Under the pieces are notes generated by a model, which had not been told where the DNA came from, searched no databases, and was given only the letters and a program-made list of their open reading frames with translations. Made by a program: the position numbers and the translations under genes. 5,173 nt of DNA, taken from NCBI GenBank assembly GCA_002499015.1, contig DAJY01000005.1, positions 1,008 to 6,180 on the forward strand. The letters run 5' to 3'. Positions 1-5,173 of this stretch are shown piece by piece. This DNA is from Euryarchaeota archaeon UBA242 (GTDB lineage Archaea > Thermoplasmatota > Poseidoniia > Poseidoniales > Poseidoniaceae). Numbering within the stretch: position 1 is the stretch's first letter; every line of letters starts with the position of its first letter.

Positions 1-722
1 TGAACACCATTGCAATAACCATACCATGCACCAGCATGACCTCCAGTTCCGTCACCATTGGCGAAATCTCCTGCTTGAATCATGAAATTATTTATTACTC
101 TGTGGAATGAAACATTATCATAGCAACCTAATTCAGATAATATTCTAAAATTATTGCTATGGATAGGTGCTGCCAAATAATCTAATTGTAAAGTAATATT
201 TTCAGTTCTAGGCTCGCCATTATCATCAACCCATGACACATTCATCAACATATCTTCATCACCAAAAGTAGGAGTGCCATAAGTCGCACAACCATCACCA
301 AACTGTGTTATTGATGAATCATCGATAATGTATGTAGCGTCTGCTTGATTGATAGGAGGTACTCCATTAATCTCCTGTACAGTTACTGAGACTTTTATTA
401 CTCCAGTCATTGGAAAAATAATATCCACTTCAAATCCGAATGTAGTTTCATCTCCGCCACCGATCTCGAAGGTTTCGTTAACAATACGAGTCGTATAGTC
501 TGAAATGAAATGGACAGCGACTTTTTCCATCCAAGAAGTAGGGTTTTCGGCAGTGCATGTGACATTTACAGTCTGCGTAACATTGAGCAAGATATCTGCT
601 TTAAGGTAATTGCAAGTCAAGGAAACTGCTGCTGTAGGCGTAGGTGTTTGTGCTTGGACAGGAGCGATGAAAACGAGTTGTGAAAATAACAGCATCAATA
701 TGATACAAATTGGCTTCTTCAT
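1..722 (-). CDS. Secreted cyclophilin-type peptidyl-prolyl cis-trans isomerase (3' end off the window)
   Basis: Open from an ATG at 722 to the left edge, giving 240 codons with no stop; the C-terminal part of the gene is missing. Residues 1-24 look like a signal peptide: two lysines, a hydrophobic core, then VQA-Q, with predicted cleavage after residue 24. A short Thr/Pro linker (26-30) follows. Residues about 32-140 are beta-rich and probably form a sandwich domain, with Cys37 and Cys56 as a possible disulfide. From about 150 the cyclophilin fold begins: APIHSNNF near 185-192, FHRVI at 206-210 and MIQAGD at 214-219, so the catalytic Arg208 and Gln216 of the family are kept. A GTGGHAGAWYGYCNG segment follows. 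Six N-X-S/T sequons (47, 53, 82, 161, 175, 203) fit an exported glycoprotein. Family knowledge: these enzymes speed proline isomerisation during folding. Inference: this one assists proteins outside the membrane. Its own promoter and an 82-base gap separate it from pdxT. Confidence 0.87.
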   Translation of the reverse strand, partial: MKKPICIILMLLFSQLVFIAPVQAQTPTPTAAVSLTCNYLKADILLNVTQTVNVTCTAENPTSWMEKVAVHFISDYTTRIVNETFEIGGGDETTFGFEVDIIFPMTGVIKVSVTVQEINGVPPINQADATYIIDDSSITQFGDGCATYGTPTFGDEDMLMNVSWVDDNGEPRTENITLQLDYLAAPIHSNNFRILSELGCYDNVSFHRVINNFMIQAGDFANGDGTGGHAGAWYGYCNGV

Positions 723-757
723 GACCGGTCGTGGATGTGAATAATAATTAACATTTA

Positions 758-768
758 CTCGTTTAAAG
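758..768 (-). promoter_or_regulatory. Archaeal TATA box of the cyclophilin gene
   Basis: On the minus strand the sequence is CTTTAAACGAG, with TTTAAA at 767-762. An archaeal start site about 26 bases downstream would lie near 739, giving a leader of roughly 15-18 bases before the ATG at 722. There is no Shine-Dalgarno match in front of that ATG. Just upstream of the box is a purine-bearing AGGAA stretch that could serve as the TFB recognition element. The same 11 bases occur at the plus-strand promoter at 3399-3409. Position and composition are seen directly; promoter function is inferred. Confidence 0.55.
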
Positions 769-804
769 ATAATTCCTGGTCGGAAATAATCTGTTCAATA
801 AAAC

Positions 805-1509
805 TTACTGATTATTACAACTGCTGATAAGCCAATTATGGAAGCGTCGGTCAAGAGTTAATTCTGGATGAAAAGTTACTGCGACTTTGTTTCCTTGCAT
901 TATTCCGACAACTTCGTCTTCCATGGTTGCAATCTTTTGGCAATTGATTGTATCTTGTTCAAATCTCGGCGCCCTGATGAAAATACCAGGGAAGTTTTCT
1001 TCAATATCATTCAATTGTGCTGCCTCATGCGACATATCTAATGGCTTGTGATTGAACTTATCTCTTTGCTGTAACATCGGTTCACTCGCCACTGAGGTTG
1101 AGGTAATAGAATCAAGAATTAGCGCTGATAGTTTTACTTCTGCTTCAAATGAATTTCTTTGCCTCCCCCAAGCGTTGCGTGAAATACCTACATCGATGAA
1201 TGGTTGGTAATCTTCACCTGGACTTGCTAACAAGATAGCCCCAGCACAAGTACCGAGCACAGGCTTTTCAGGAAACTGTTGCATCCAATCAAATAGTGCA
1301 GGGAGTAATAATTCACTTTCACTAGCCTTTCTCATAGCAGTTGATTCGCCACCTGGAAGTATCAACCCATCTAGGGTATTATCGACTTGATCTGCGCGAC
1401 GCAGTTCAATGATTTCTAGCTCAACAGCCAGTTCTTTTGCTGTTGCAATTAGTGCTTCTTTGTGTTCATGCCTAGCACCTTGAAGCATTGCTACGCCGAT
1501 TTTAATCAT
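805..1509 (-). CDS. pdxT: Pyridoxal 5'-phosphate synthase, glutaminase subunit PdxT
   Basis: A 234-residue class I glutamine amidotransferase that releases ammonia from glutamine and passes it to PdxS for cytoplasmic PLP synthesis. Visible landmarks are LPGGEST at 51-57, GTCAG with the nucleophile Cys88, RNAWGRQRNSFEAE at 111-124, FIRAP at 177-181, and TFHPELT at 212-218, which supplies His214 and Glu216 of the catalytic triad. The protein is longer than the usual 190-200 residues. Between SFEA and FIRAP there are about 53 residues where bacterial PdxT has about 14; the extra polar segment covers roughly 133-173. The active-site motifs are all intact, so this is probably an insertion in a working enzyme. 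The ATG at 1509 has a strong AGAGGTG site 5 bases upstream. It is the last gene of the aminotransferase-nadM-pdxT operon, 16 bases after nadM. Its partner pdxS is not in the window. Confidence 0.95.
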   Translation of the reverse strand: MIKIGVAMLQGARHEHKEALIATAKELAVELEIIELRRADQVDNTLDGLILPGGESTAMRKASESELLLPALFDWMQQFPEKPVLGTCAGAILLASPGEDYQPFIDVGISRNAWGRQRNSFEAEVKLSALILDSITSTSVASEPMLQQRDKFNHKPLDMSHEAAQLNDIEENFPGIFIRAPRFEQDTINCQKIATMEDEVVGIMQGNKVAVTFHPELTLDRRFHNWLISSCNNQ

Positions 1510-1514
1510 CTATT

Positions 1515-1521
1515 CACCTCT
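1515..1521 (-). promoter_or_regulatory. Shine-Dalgarno site of pdxT
   Basis: AGAGGTG on the minus strand, followed by A, with 5 bases between the site and the pdxT ATG. It matches the anti-Shine-Dalgarno end of archaeal 16S rRNA and fixes the pdxT start at 1509. It lies wholly in the 16-base gap after nadM. Confidence 0.75.
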
Positions 1522-1525
1522 GCAA

Positions 1526-2077
1526 TTAACCGGCATGAAAGCCTGTTTCAAAAGTAGAAAGCCTGAATATCGCATCGTTTTCTATCAGCCATTCAACCAC
1601 CGAACTCGGTAAACAAGAAGCAGTAACTTGGCGGGTTGCATCATCATCATAAACAGTTGAAAGCATTTTCAAAGTCTGCCTAATTCTCCATCCCTCCAAA
1701 TCTTTTCGCTCAGACATCTCAATAATTTCGATTGGCCATCCTGCTTGTTTGTATAGTTGAGCAGTAGGCCCATCTGAAGTTACTAGTGTTCCTTCACCAT
1801 GTGACTTAATTGCATGAGAAACCCAATTTGGTGCATCGTTTATGTCCTCTATTGTGACTATAGTAATTTTGTAGTTGTTTTTATCTGCCCAACTACTGAT
1901 CATCGCAACTCTCTCTTCAGCAGTCCATGGATTATTTGGTTCATATTGTAATTGAGAAGAACCGACTGCAACTATCACTTCATCAGAATCTTTTGCAAGC
2001 GCAATCGCTTTCTCAACCAAATAATGGTGACCGTTATGGAAGGGTTGAAACCTACCCAAAACCACAAAACGAGTCAT
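1526..2077 (-). CDS. nadM: Nicotinamide-nucleotide adenylyltransferase, archaeal NadM type
   Basis: A 183-residue protein that would join NMN and ATP to give NAD and pyrophosphate in the cytoplasm, the last step shared by NAD synthesis and salvage. Residues 8-17 read GRFQPFHNGH, the nucleotidyltransferase HxGH signature. GSSQLQ (39-44) and NNPWTAEER (48-56) follow, then DINDAPNWVSH (78-88), close in spacing to the ED-(6)-WV-H stretch of archaeal NadM. The length is typical of the family. The C-terminal phosphate-binding motif is unusual: RKDLEGWRIR at 124-133, where methanogen enzymes read SGTxxR and haloarchaeal ones EGSxIR, so a tryptophan (Trp130) replaces the small hydroxyl residue. The ATG start follows a GAGGA site that overlaps the aminotransferase stop codon, which points to translational coupling. 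The C-terminal 15 residues are less regular and may be lineage-specific. An activity on other mononucleotides cannot be excluded from sequence, but NadM is by far the best fit. Confidence 0.92.
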   Translation of the reverse strand: MTRFVVLGRFQPFHNGHHYLVEKAIALAKDSDEVIVAVGSSQLQYEPNNPWTAEERVAMISSWADKNNYKITIVTIEDINDAPNWVSHAIKSHGEGTLVTSDGPTAQLYKQAGWPIEIIEMSERKDLEGWRIRQTLKMLSTVYDDDATRQVTASCLPSSVVEWLIENDAIFRLSTFETGFHAG

Positions 2078-2082
2078 ATTTA

Positions 2083-2089
2083 TTCCTCA
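2083..2089 (-). promoter_or_regulatory. Shine-Dalgarno site of nadM overlapping the upstream stop codon
   Basis: TGAGGAA on the minus strand. Its TGA (2089-2087) is the stop codon of the aminotransferase and its GAGGA (2088-2084) is the likely ribosome site for nadM, 6 bases before the ATG. A terminating ribosome would sit directly on the site, suggesting coupled translation. Confidence 0.6.
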
Positions 2090-3271
2090 CTGGAAATAAC
2101 TTTCAACATCAACTTGTTCGATTTCAACATCAAAGTCTCTAAAGCAGTCAAGCATTCTCTTACACCCTTCAATCATTTCCTCAATTGGCGTCTCTCCCAT
2201 TGAACCGATTCTAAACATCTTACCCTTAAGATGGTCTTGTGCTCCAATAACTTGGGTGTCGTATTTGTCTTTGAGAGCAATTCTCCATGAATCATCAATG
2301 CCTTCTGGATACATGATGGCAGTAACTGTGTCACTTCTTTGACCAGCATCTGCAAGTAGTGTAAATCCAATATCCAAAAATAAGTTTCTAACTCCATTAG
2401 CCATCTTTGTGCAACGAGCCCAGCGATTCTCAAGTCCTTCTTGTTTCAGGTTATTTAGTGCAGCAGCCCAACCCATCGACAGGTTAATGGCTGGAGTCCA
2501 AGGTGTTTGGTCGTCCTCTCCATCCTTCAGTGCGGCTAGCAAATCTAGGTAATAAGTTGGGTTGACATCTCCTTGCTTAGCAATTATTCTTGCCCTCTTC
2601 TCAAAATTTCCATTGATTGCGATTGCAGCAATACCCGATGGTCCTGCTGTACATTTCTGCGCACCGACTACCACCGCTTCTGCACCCCATTGTAATGGCT
2701 GAACTTCACAGCCACCAACCGAAGTGATTCCATCTAAGATTAGTGCAACACCATGACGTTGACACATCTCGGCAATAGCTGCTGCATCCTGAGTGATTCC
2801 AGTACTTGTTTCATTATGACAAATCAATAGAGCCTCGTAACATTTGCGCTCTAATTGTTGTTCTAATTCGTATAAATCAAATGCTCTGCCCCATTCATAC
2901 TGAAGATGTTTCACATTACAAAAGCGCCCACACATTTCAGCAACACGTTCACCGAATTTACCATTGGTTGGTACTAATACGATATCGTTCTTCCTGAATC
3001 TATTGGCTATTACCATTTCCATAGCAGCAGTACCAGAACCTGAAACTACTACCACTTTGTATTGATCTTCACCAGTCCAAGATTGAGTTTTTTTGATTGC
3101 TTGGCTCGGACTAAGATTGAAAGCAGCGCGTAATCCTGAGTTCAAATCAGCCATTACATTCATGTATTCTCCACCCCTTGCGGTAATAGTTTGAGTTGCC
3201 ATTGCATCTAAGCAATTTTGCGCCATCCTGACCGGGCCAGGAACAAGAAAACAGTCGCCTTCGTGGGGCAT
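2087..3271 (-). CDS. Class V PLP-dependent aminotransferase (alanine/serine-glyoxylate type)
   Basis: 394 residues from the ATG at 3271. It is a fold-type I PLP enzyme of the alanine-glyoxylate / serine-pyruvate aminotransferase family. From that start: PGPV at 11-14; SGSGTAAMEM at 77-86, the phosphate-holding loop; HNETSTGI at 152-159; LDGITS at 179-184, with Asp180 pairing with the pyridine nitrogen; GAQKCTAGPSG at 203-213, with Lys206 as the Schiff-base lysine; and FRIGSMG near 353-359, whose Arg354 is expected to bind the substrate carboxylate. All catalytic residues are present. The substrate cannot be read from sequence: alanine, serine, aspartate or aminophosphonate donors with glyoxylate or pyruvate are all possible in this family. 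It is the first gene of an operon with nadM and pdxT. The start is uncertain. A TTG at 3313 would add 14 residues, with an in-frame stop directly before it, but ATG 3271 places PGPV at the usual distance from the N-terminus. Neither start has a clear Shine-Dalgarno site. Confidence 0.9.
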   Translation of the reverse strand: MPHEGDCFLVPGPVRMAQNCLDAMATQTITARGGEYMNVMADLNSGLRAAFNLSPSQAIKKTQSWTGEDQYKVVVVSGSGTAAMEMVIANRFRKNDIVLVPTNGKFGERVAEMCGRFCNVKHLQYEWGRAFDLYELEQQLERKCYEALLICHNETSTGITQDAAAIAEMCQRHGVALILDGITSVGGCEVQPLQWGAEAVVVGAQKCTAGPSGIAAIAINGNFEKRARIIAKQGDVNPTYYLDLLAALKDGEDDQTPWTPAINLSMGWAAALNNLKQEGLENRWARCTKMANGVRNLFLDIGFTLLADAGQRSDTVTAIMYPEGIDDSWRIALKDKYDTQVIGAQDHLKGKMFRIGSMGETPIEEMIEGCKRMLDCFRDFDVEIEQVDVESYFQ

Positions 3272-3398
3272 GTTTGAGGCTGGAGGTAGGGGGTTCTTCA
3301 ACACCTTGTTCAATCATTCAGGTTTTTAGGTCTCAACAAATAGATGAAATAACAAAAAAATACTGCTGTCTTTGAAAAAATAATACAAATGCAAGGAA
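3272..3398 (-). promoter_or_regulatory. Divergent intergenic region with probable promoter of the aminotransferase operon
   Basis: This AT-rich stretch between two divergent transcription units must hold the minus-strand promoter for the three-gene operon. No single TATA box stands out. Candidates on the minus strand are CTATTTG at 3343-3337, which would start transcription near 3315, and CTAAAAAC at 3329-3322, which would start near 3300 and leave a leader of about 28 bases before ATG 3271. A run of seven thymines on the minus strand (3360-3354) is also present. The choice among these is inference only. Confidence 0.3.
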
Positions 3399-3409
3399 CT
3401 TTAAACGAG
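3399..3409 (+). promoter_or_regulatory. Archaeal TATA box for a leaderless transcript of the plus-strand pair
   Basis: CTTTAAACGAG with TTTAAA at 3400-3405. The centre of the box is about 25 bases before the ATG at 3427, the spacing expected when transcription starts at or next to the start codon. A purine-rich GCAAGGAA directly upstream (3391-3398) is a plausible TFB recognition element. No Shine-Dalgarno site lies in front of 3427, which agrees with a leaderless mRNA. The box also rules out the upstream in-frame TTG at 3418, which would fall before the predicted start site. Confidence 0.6.
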
Positions 3410-3426
3410 CAACTATATTGTGTACT

Positions 3427-3954
3427 ATGGGAATCTCTACCGCCACACTTGCTACTGCGATTCAAGCAGTAAAGATGGTGGTATCTGTTTATGATGGATA
3501 TGAAAAAGGCCGCTTCATGAAAACGGATGAAGCCGTACGGTCAGAGATTCAACGGCGCTGTGAGATGCTCAATCGTCATGCTGAAAAACTTGAACGTGAT
3601 TGTCATGAAAAAGGATTCCGCAATGCTCGTCAATCTTTAGGCAGAATCATTGAATCAACTCAAACTTCTCGTAGGGATGCACAATTCGCATTATCTGGAA
3701 CTAGTTTATCTAGTCACTCCGGTATTGGTAAATTAAAAGCAAAAGCAGTTCGTAAACTAGTGGAACACGATAGTGCGAGCCTAAACTCACTGGTTGAAGC
3801 CACTCGAATGGGCAATGCTTTGGCTGAGGCGGCTGGTCAATCAAGTGAAGAGGAGATACTAACTTTGGCCTCGGAATGGCACCATAAAATCACTCAAGCG
3901 AGAAATCATTTCTTGGAAAGGAATATGTTTATCGACGGACTAATAAAAAGGTGA
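3427..3954 (+). CDS. Helical protein of unknown function, partner of the SPFH-like protein
   Basis: 175 residues from the ATG at 3427. I do not recognise the family. Residues 3-22 form a hydrophobic or amphipathic helix (alternating Ala, Leu, Ile, Val with Thr and Ser) that is too broken by polar residues to be a sure membrane span. Residues 33-88 are a long, highly charged helical stretch that may form a coiled coil. A Ser/Gly-rich break at about 90-101 (GTSLSSHSG) is followed by further helical segments at 102-135 and 140-175. There is no signal peptide, zinc ligand set or catalytic motif. The mixed-charge helices and N-terminal amphipathic helix recall small membrane-edge scaffold proteins in outline only; I see no real sequence match to them. 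The stop codon lies within the ribosome site of the next gene, so the two are almost certainly made together and may form a complex. An alternative TTG start at 3418 would add three residues but is disfavoured by the promoter position. Confidence 0.82.
   Translation: MGISTATLATAIQAVKMVVSVYDGYEKGRFMKTDEAVRSEIQRRCEMLNRHAEKLERDCHEKGFRNARQSLGRIIESTQTSRRDAQFALSGTSLSSHSGIGKLKAKAVRKLVEHDSASLNSLVEATRMGNALAEAAGQSSEEEILTLASEWHHKITQARNHFLERNMFIDGLIKR
3949..3954 (+). promoter_or_regulatory. Shine-Dalgarno site of the SPFH-like gene containing the upstream stop codon
   Basis: AGGTGA, five bases before the ATG at 3960. Its last three bases are the TGA stop of the preceding gene. This has the same AGGTG core and 5-base spacing as the pdxT site. 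It favours ATG 3960 over the GTG at 3951, which is part of the site itself. The arrangement implies coupled translation. Confidence 0.7.
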
Positions 3955-3959
3955 AAAAT

Positions 3960-5171
3960 ATGCATTTTAGATGGAGAAACAACCCCGCAGTACTTGCGAC
4001 TTACATGCTTGACAAAGCCGTTCCAGAAAAGGCGGAAGTTATTTTGAAACCTAACGAAATTTGTGTTGTCCTTGAGAATGGAAAAGTAGTTGGTTCAGTT
4101 TCTCAACAACATCTTGAGGTCAATCCACAAGTGGGATTAATTGGAAAGTTATTTGGTAAAAAAAATCCGCACCGTTCATTCATGTTTTGTTTCTCAGGTC
4201 CTCATGAGGTCATGATTCAAGTAAAGGGCCAATCATCTGAGGGTGAGGAAATAAATTGTATGGTTGTTCTCAAACTTGAAATCACCCGTGAGTCCGCTCC
4301 ACGGCTGCTCAATTTCCCAGCGCGTGGAATCAATACCGTCCACACAACCGACCTTGCTTCTGAGTTTTCAAGCGCAGTACAATCTGCAGGAATGGAGTTT
4401 TTGAGAACTATTAGCAAAGATGAGATGAAATCTACCGTCAATAACGATGACCTCATATTCCACCTCAAGACACAACTTAGAACTACTTTTGATGAATATG
4501 GAGTGATATACACTGGTGCCTATATTGTTTGGAGTGCATCTGTTGCAGAACAGAGATTGAAGCGTGAACAAGAACTTGAACGAATCACAATAGAAAGTGA
4601 TCATGCGAGTGAACGAAAAGAATTGGAACTTAACCAGTTGATAAGAACTGAACAGCGCCGTCATGAACTTCAAGCACGTATGGCACTCGTCGGCATCCAA
4701 GCCAAAGAAAAGGCCACTATGAATCTTGAACTTGATAAAATCCGAAACTCTGGTGAAATCGACTTTGAAACTTGGAGTCAAAACAATCGCGTTCGAGAGG
4801 CACAAAATGAATCAATGCGTAACCAAACTATTCAAAATGCACAAGCTGGAGTTGAAGTTGCTAAACTTAATGCTGAGATCAAACGAGAAGGAGTATCGGT
4901 TGACCTTGAGGTAAGTGAACATAAGACCAAACAGGCAATGGACCTATTTGAGCAAGTTCAGGCACGGAAGAGAGACCGCATGCAAATGAATTCTGAACAA
5001 GAACAACAGCGACTCGATAAGCATGCTAAAAGCTCTAATAAAACAATTGAGGTGCTGGAAAACATTGCAGTATCTGCAACTGACCCAATGGTTCAGATGG
5101 AAGCGCTCAAGCAACTTGCTGAATTGAGAAAGGCAGATGTTACTGGACAAAAAGACGCTTACAAGGACTAA
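3960..5171 (+). CDS. SPFH/band-7-like protein with long C-terminal coiled coil
   Basis: 403 residues from the ATG at 3960, complete, with a TAA two bases before the window ends. Residues about 27-195 look like a soluble SPFH (stomatin/prohibitin) domain. An opening strand pattern, ILKPNEICVVLENGKVVGSV (28-47), is followed by a hydrophobic/Gly segment with GLIGKLFGKK (59-68), FMFCFSGPHEVMIQVKG (74-90) and a beta-alpha stretch ending GVIYTGAYIVWSAS (181-194). The layout resembles the bacterial YdjI-like (COG4260) group. Unlike YdjI it has no C-terminal zinc ribbon: there is no CxxC pair anywhere. Residues about 196-360 are a charged, Glu/Lys/Arg/Gln-rich coiled coil, and 361-403 form a final Ala/Leu helical tail. 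There is no transmembrane segment or signal peptide, so it is probably cytoplasmic or peripheral at the membrane. SPFH proteins usually form large rings or scaffolds; that role here is inferred. The domain call rests on pattern, not on a search, and the partner gene just upstream is unidentified. Confidence 0.85.
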   Translation: MHFRWRNNPAVLATYMLDKAVPEKAEVILKPNEICVVLENGKVVGSVSQQHLEVNPQVGLIGKLFGKKNPHRSFMFCFSGPHEVMIQVKGQSSEGEEINCMVVLKLEITRESAPRLLNFPARGINTVHTTDLASEFSSAVQSAGMEFLRTISKDEMKSTVNNDDLIFHLKTQLRTTFDEYGVIYTGAYIVWSASVAEQRLKREQELERITIESDHASERKELELNQLIRTEQRRHELQARMALVGIQAKEKATMNLELDKIRNSGEIDFETWSQNNRVREAQNESMRNQTIQNAQAGVEVAKLNAEIKREGVSVDLEVSEHKTKQAMDLFEQVQARKRDRMQMNSEQEQQRLDKHAKSSNKTIEVLENIAVSATDPMVQMEALKQLAELRKADVTGQKDAYKD

Positions 5172-5173
5172 GG

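Noticed and set aside
797..804. T-rich stretch after pdxT as a terminator
   Set aside because: The minus-strand GTTTTATTG is short and interrupted, too weak to call as an archaeal poly-T terminator.
1927..2203. Two overlapping plus-strand open frames (1927-2142 and 1952-2203)
   Set aside because: They lie antisense to the start of nadM and the end of the aminotransferase, have no ribosome site and encode no recognisable motif.
2173..2433. Minus-strand open frame in another phase inside the aminotransferase
   Set aside because: It is a frame-shifted shadow of a gene whose own frame is intact with all catalytic motifs.
2806..2997. Plus-strand open frame antisense to the aminotransferase
   Set aside because: Short, His/Ile-rich composition with no motif; fully inside a well-supported gene.
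3418..3426. TTG at 3418 as start of the helical protein
   Set aside because: The TATA box at 3400-3405 puts the transcription start at or near 3427, so the TTG would not be in the mRNA.
3951..3959. GTG at 3951 as start of the SPFH-like protein
   Set aside because: The GTG is part of the AGGTGA ribosome site; ATG 3960 is five bases after that site, matching the spacing seen for pdxT.
4217..5150. Minus-strand open frames (4217-4513, 4368-4805, 4944-5150) and a plus-strand one at 4726-4914
   Set aside because: All are within the SPFH-like gene, in other frames, with Cys/Phe/Ser-rich composition typical of antisense reads of a Lys/Glu-rich coiled coil.

Overview
The window looks like a piece of an archaeal chromosome, most probably a planktonic marine euryarchaeon of the Marine Group II (Poseidoniales) type. 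The grounds are an archaeal-type NMN adenylyltransferase, a secreted cyclophilin with a GTGGHA..WYGYCNG segment that I associate with that group, archaeal TATA boxes (TTTAAA) placed for short-leader or leaderless transcripts, and GAGGTGA-type Shine-Dalgarno sites in front of internal operon genes. No taxonomic marker gene is present, so the assignment is an inference. All six genes are similarly AT-rich, and I see no mobile element, RNA gene or CRISPR array.

Layout. Bases 1-722 (minus) hold the first 240 codons of an exported peptidyl-prolyl isomerase that runs off the left edge. It appears to have its own promoter at about 758-768. Bases 805-3271 (minus) form a tight three-gene operon. It is transcribed in the order class V aminotransferase, nadM (NMN adenylyltransferase), pdxT (glutaminase subunit of pyridoxal 5'-phosphate synthase), with gaps of 9 and 16 bases. 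The theme is cofactors: one gene helps make PLP, one makes NAD, and one is a PLP-dependent enzyme. No pdxS is in the window.

A divergent intergenic region (3272-3426) separates this operon from a plus-strand pair at 3427-5171. The first gene of the pair encodes a 175-residue, mostly helical protein that I do not recognise. The second encodes a 403-residue protein with an SPFH/band-7-like N-terminal half and a long charged coiled-coil half, and no membrane segment. The pair has a leaderless-type promoter, and the stop codon of the first gene lies inside the Shine-Dalgarno site of the second, so they are probably co-translated. This pair is the most likely place for an undescribed system: a scaffold-like SPFH protein with a dedicated small helical partner, possibly with further genes beyond the right edge.
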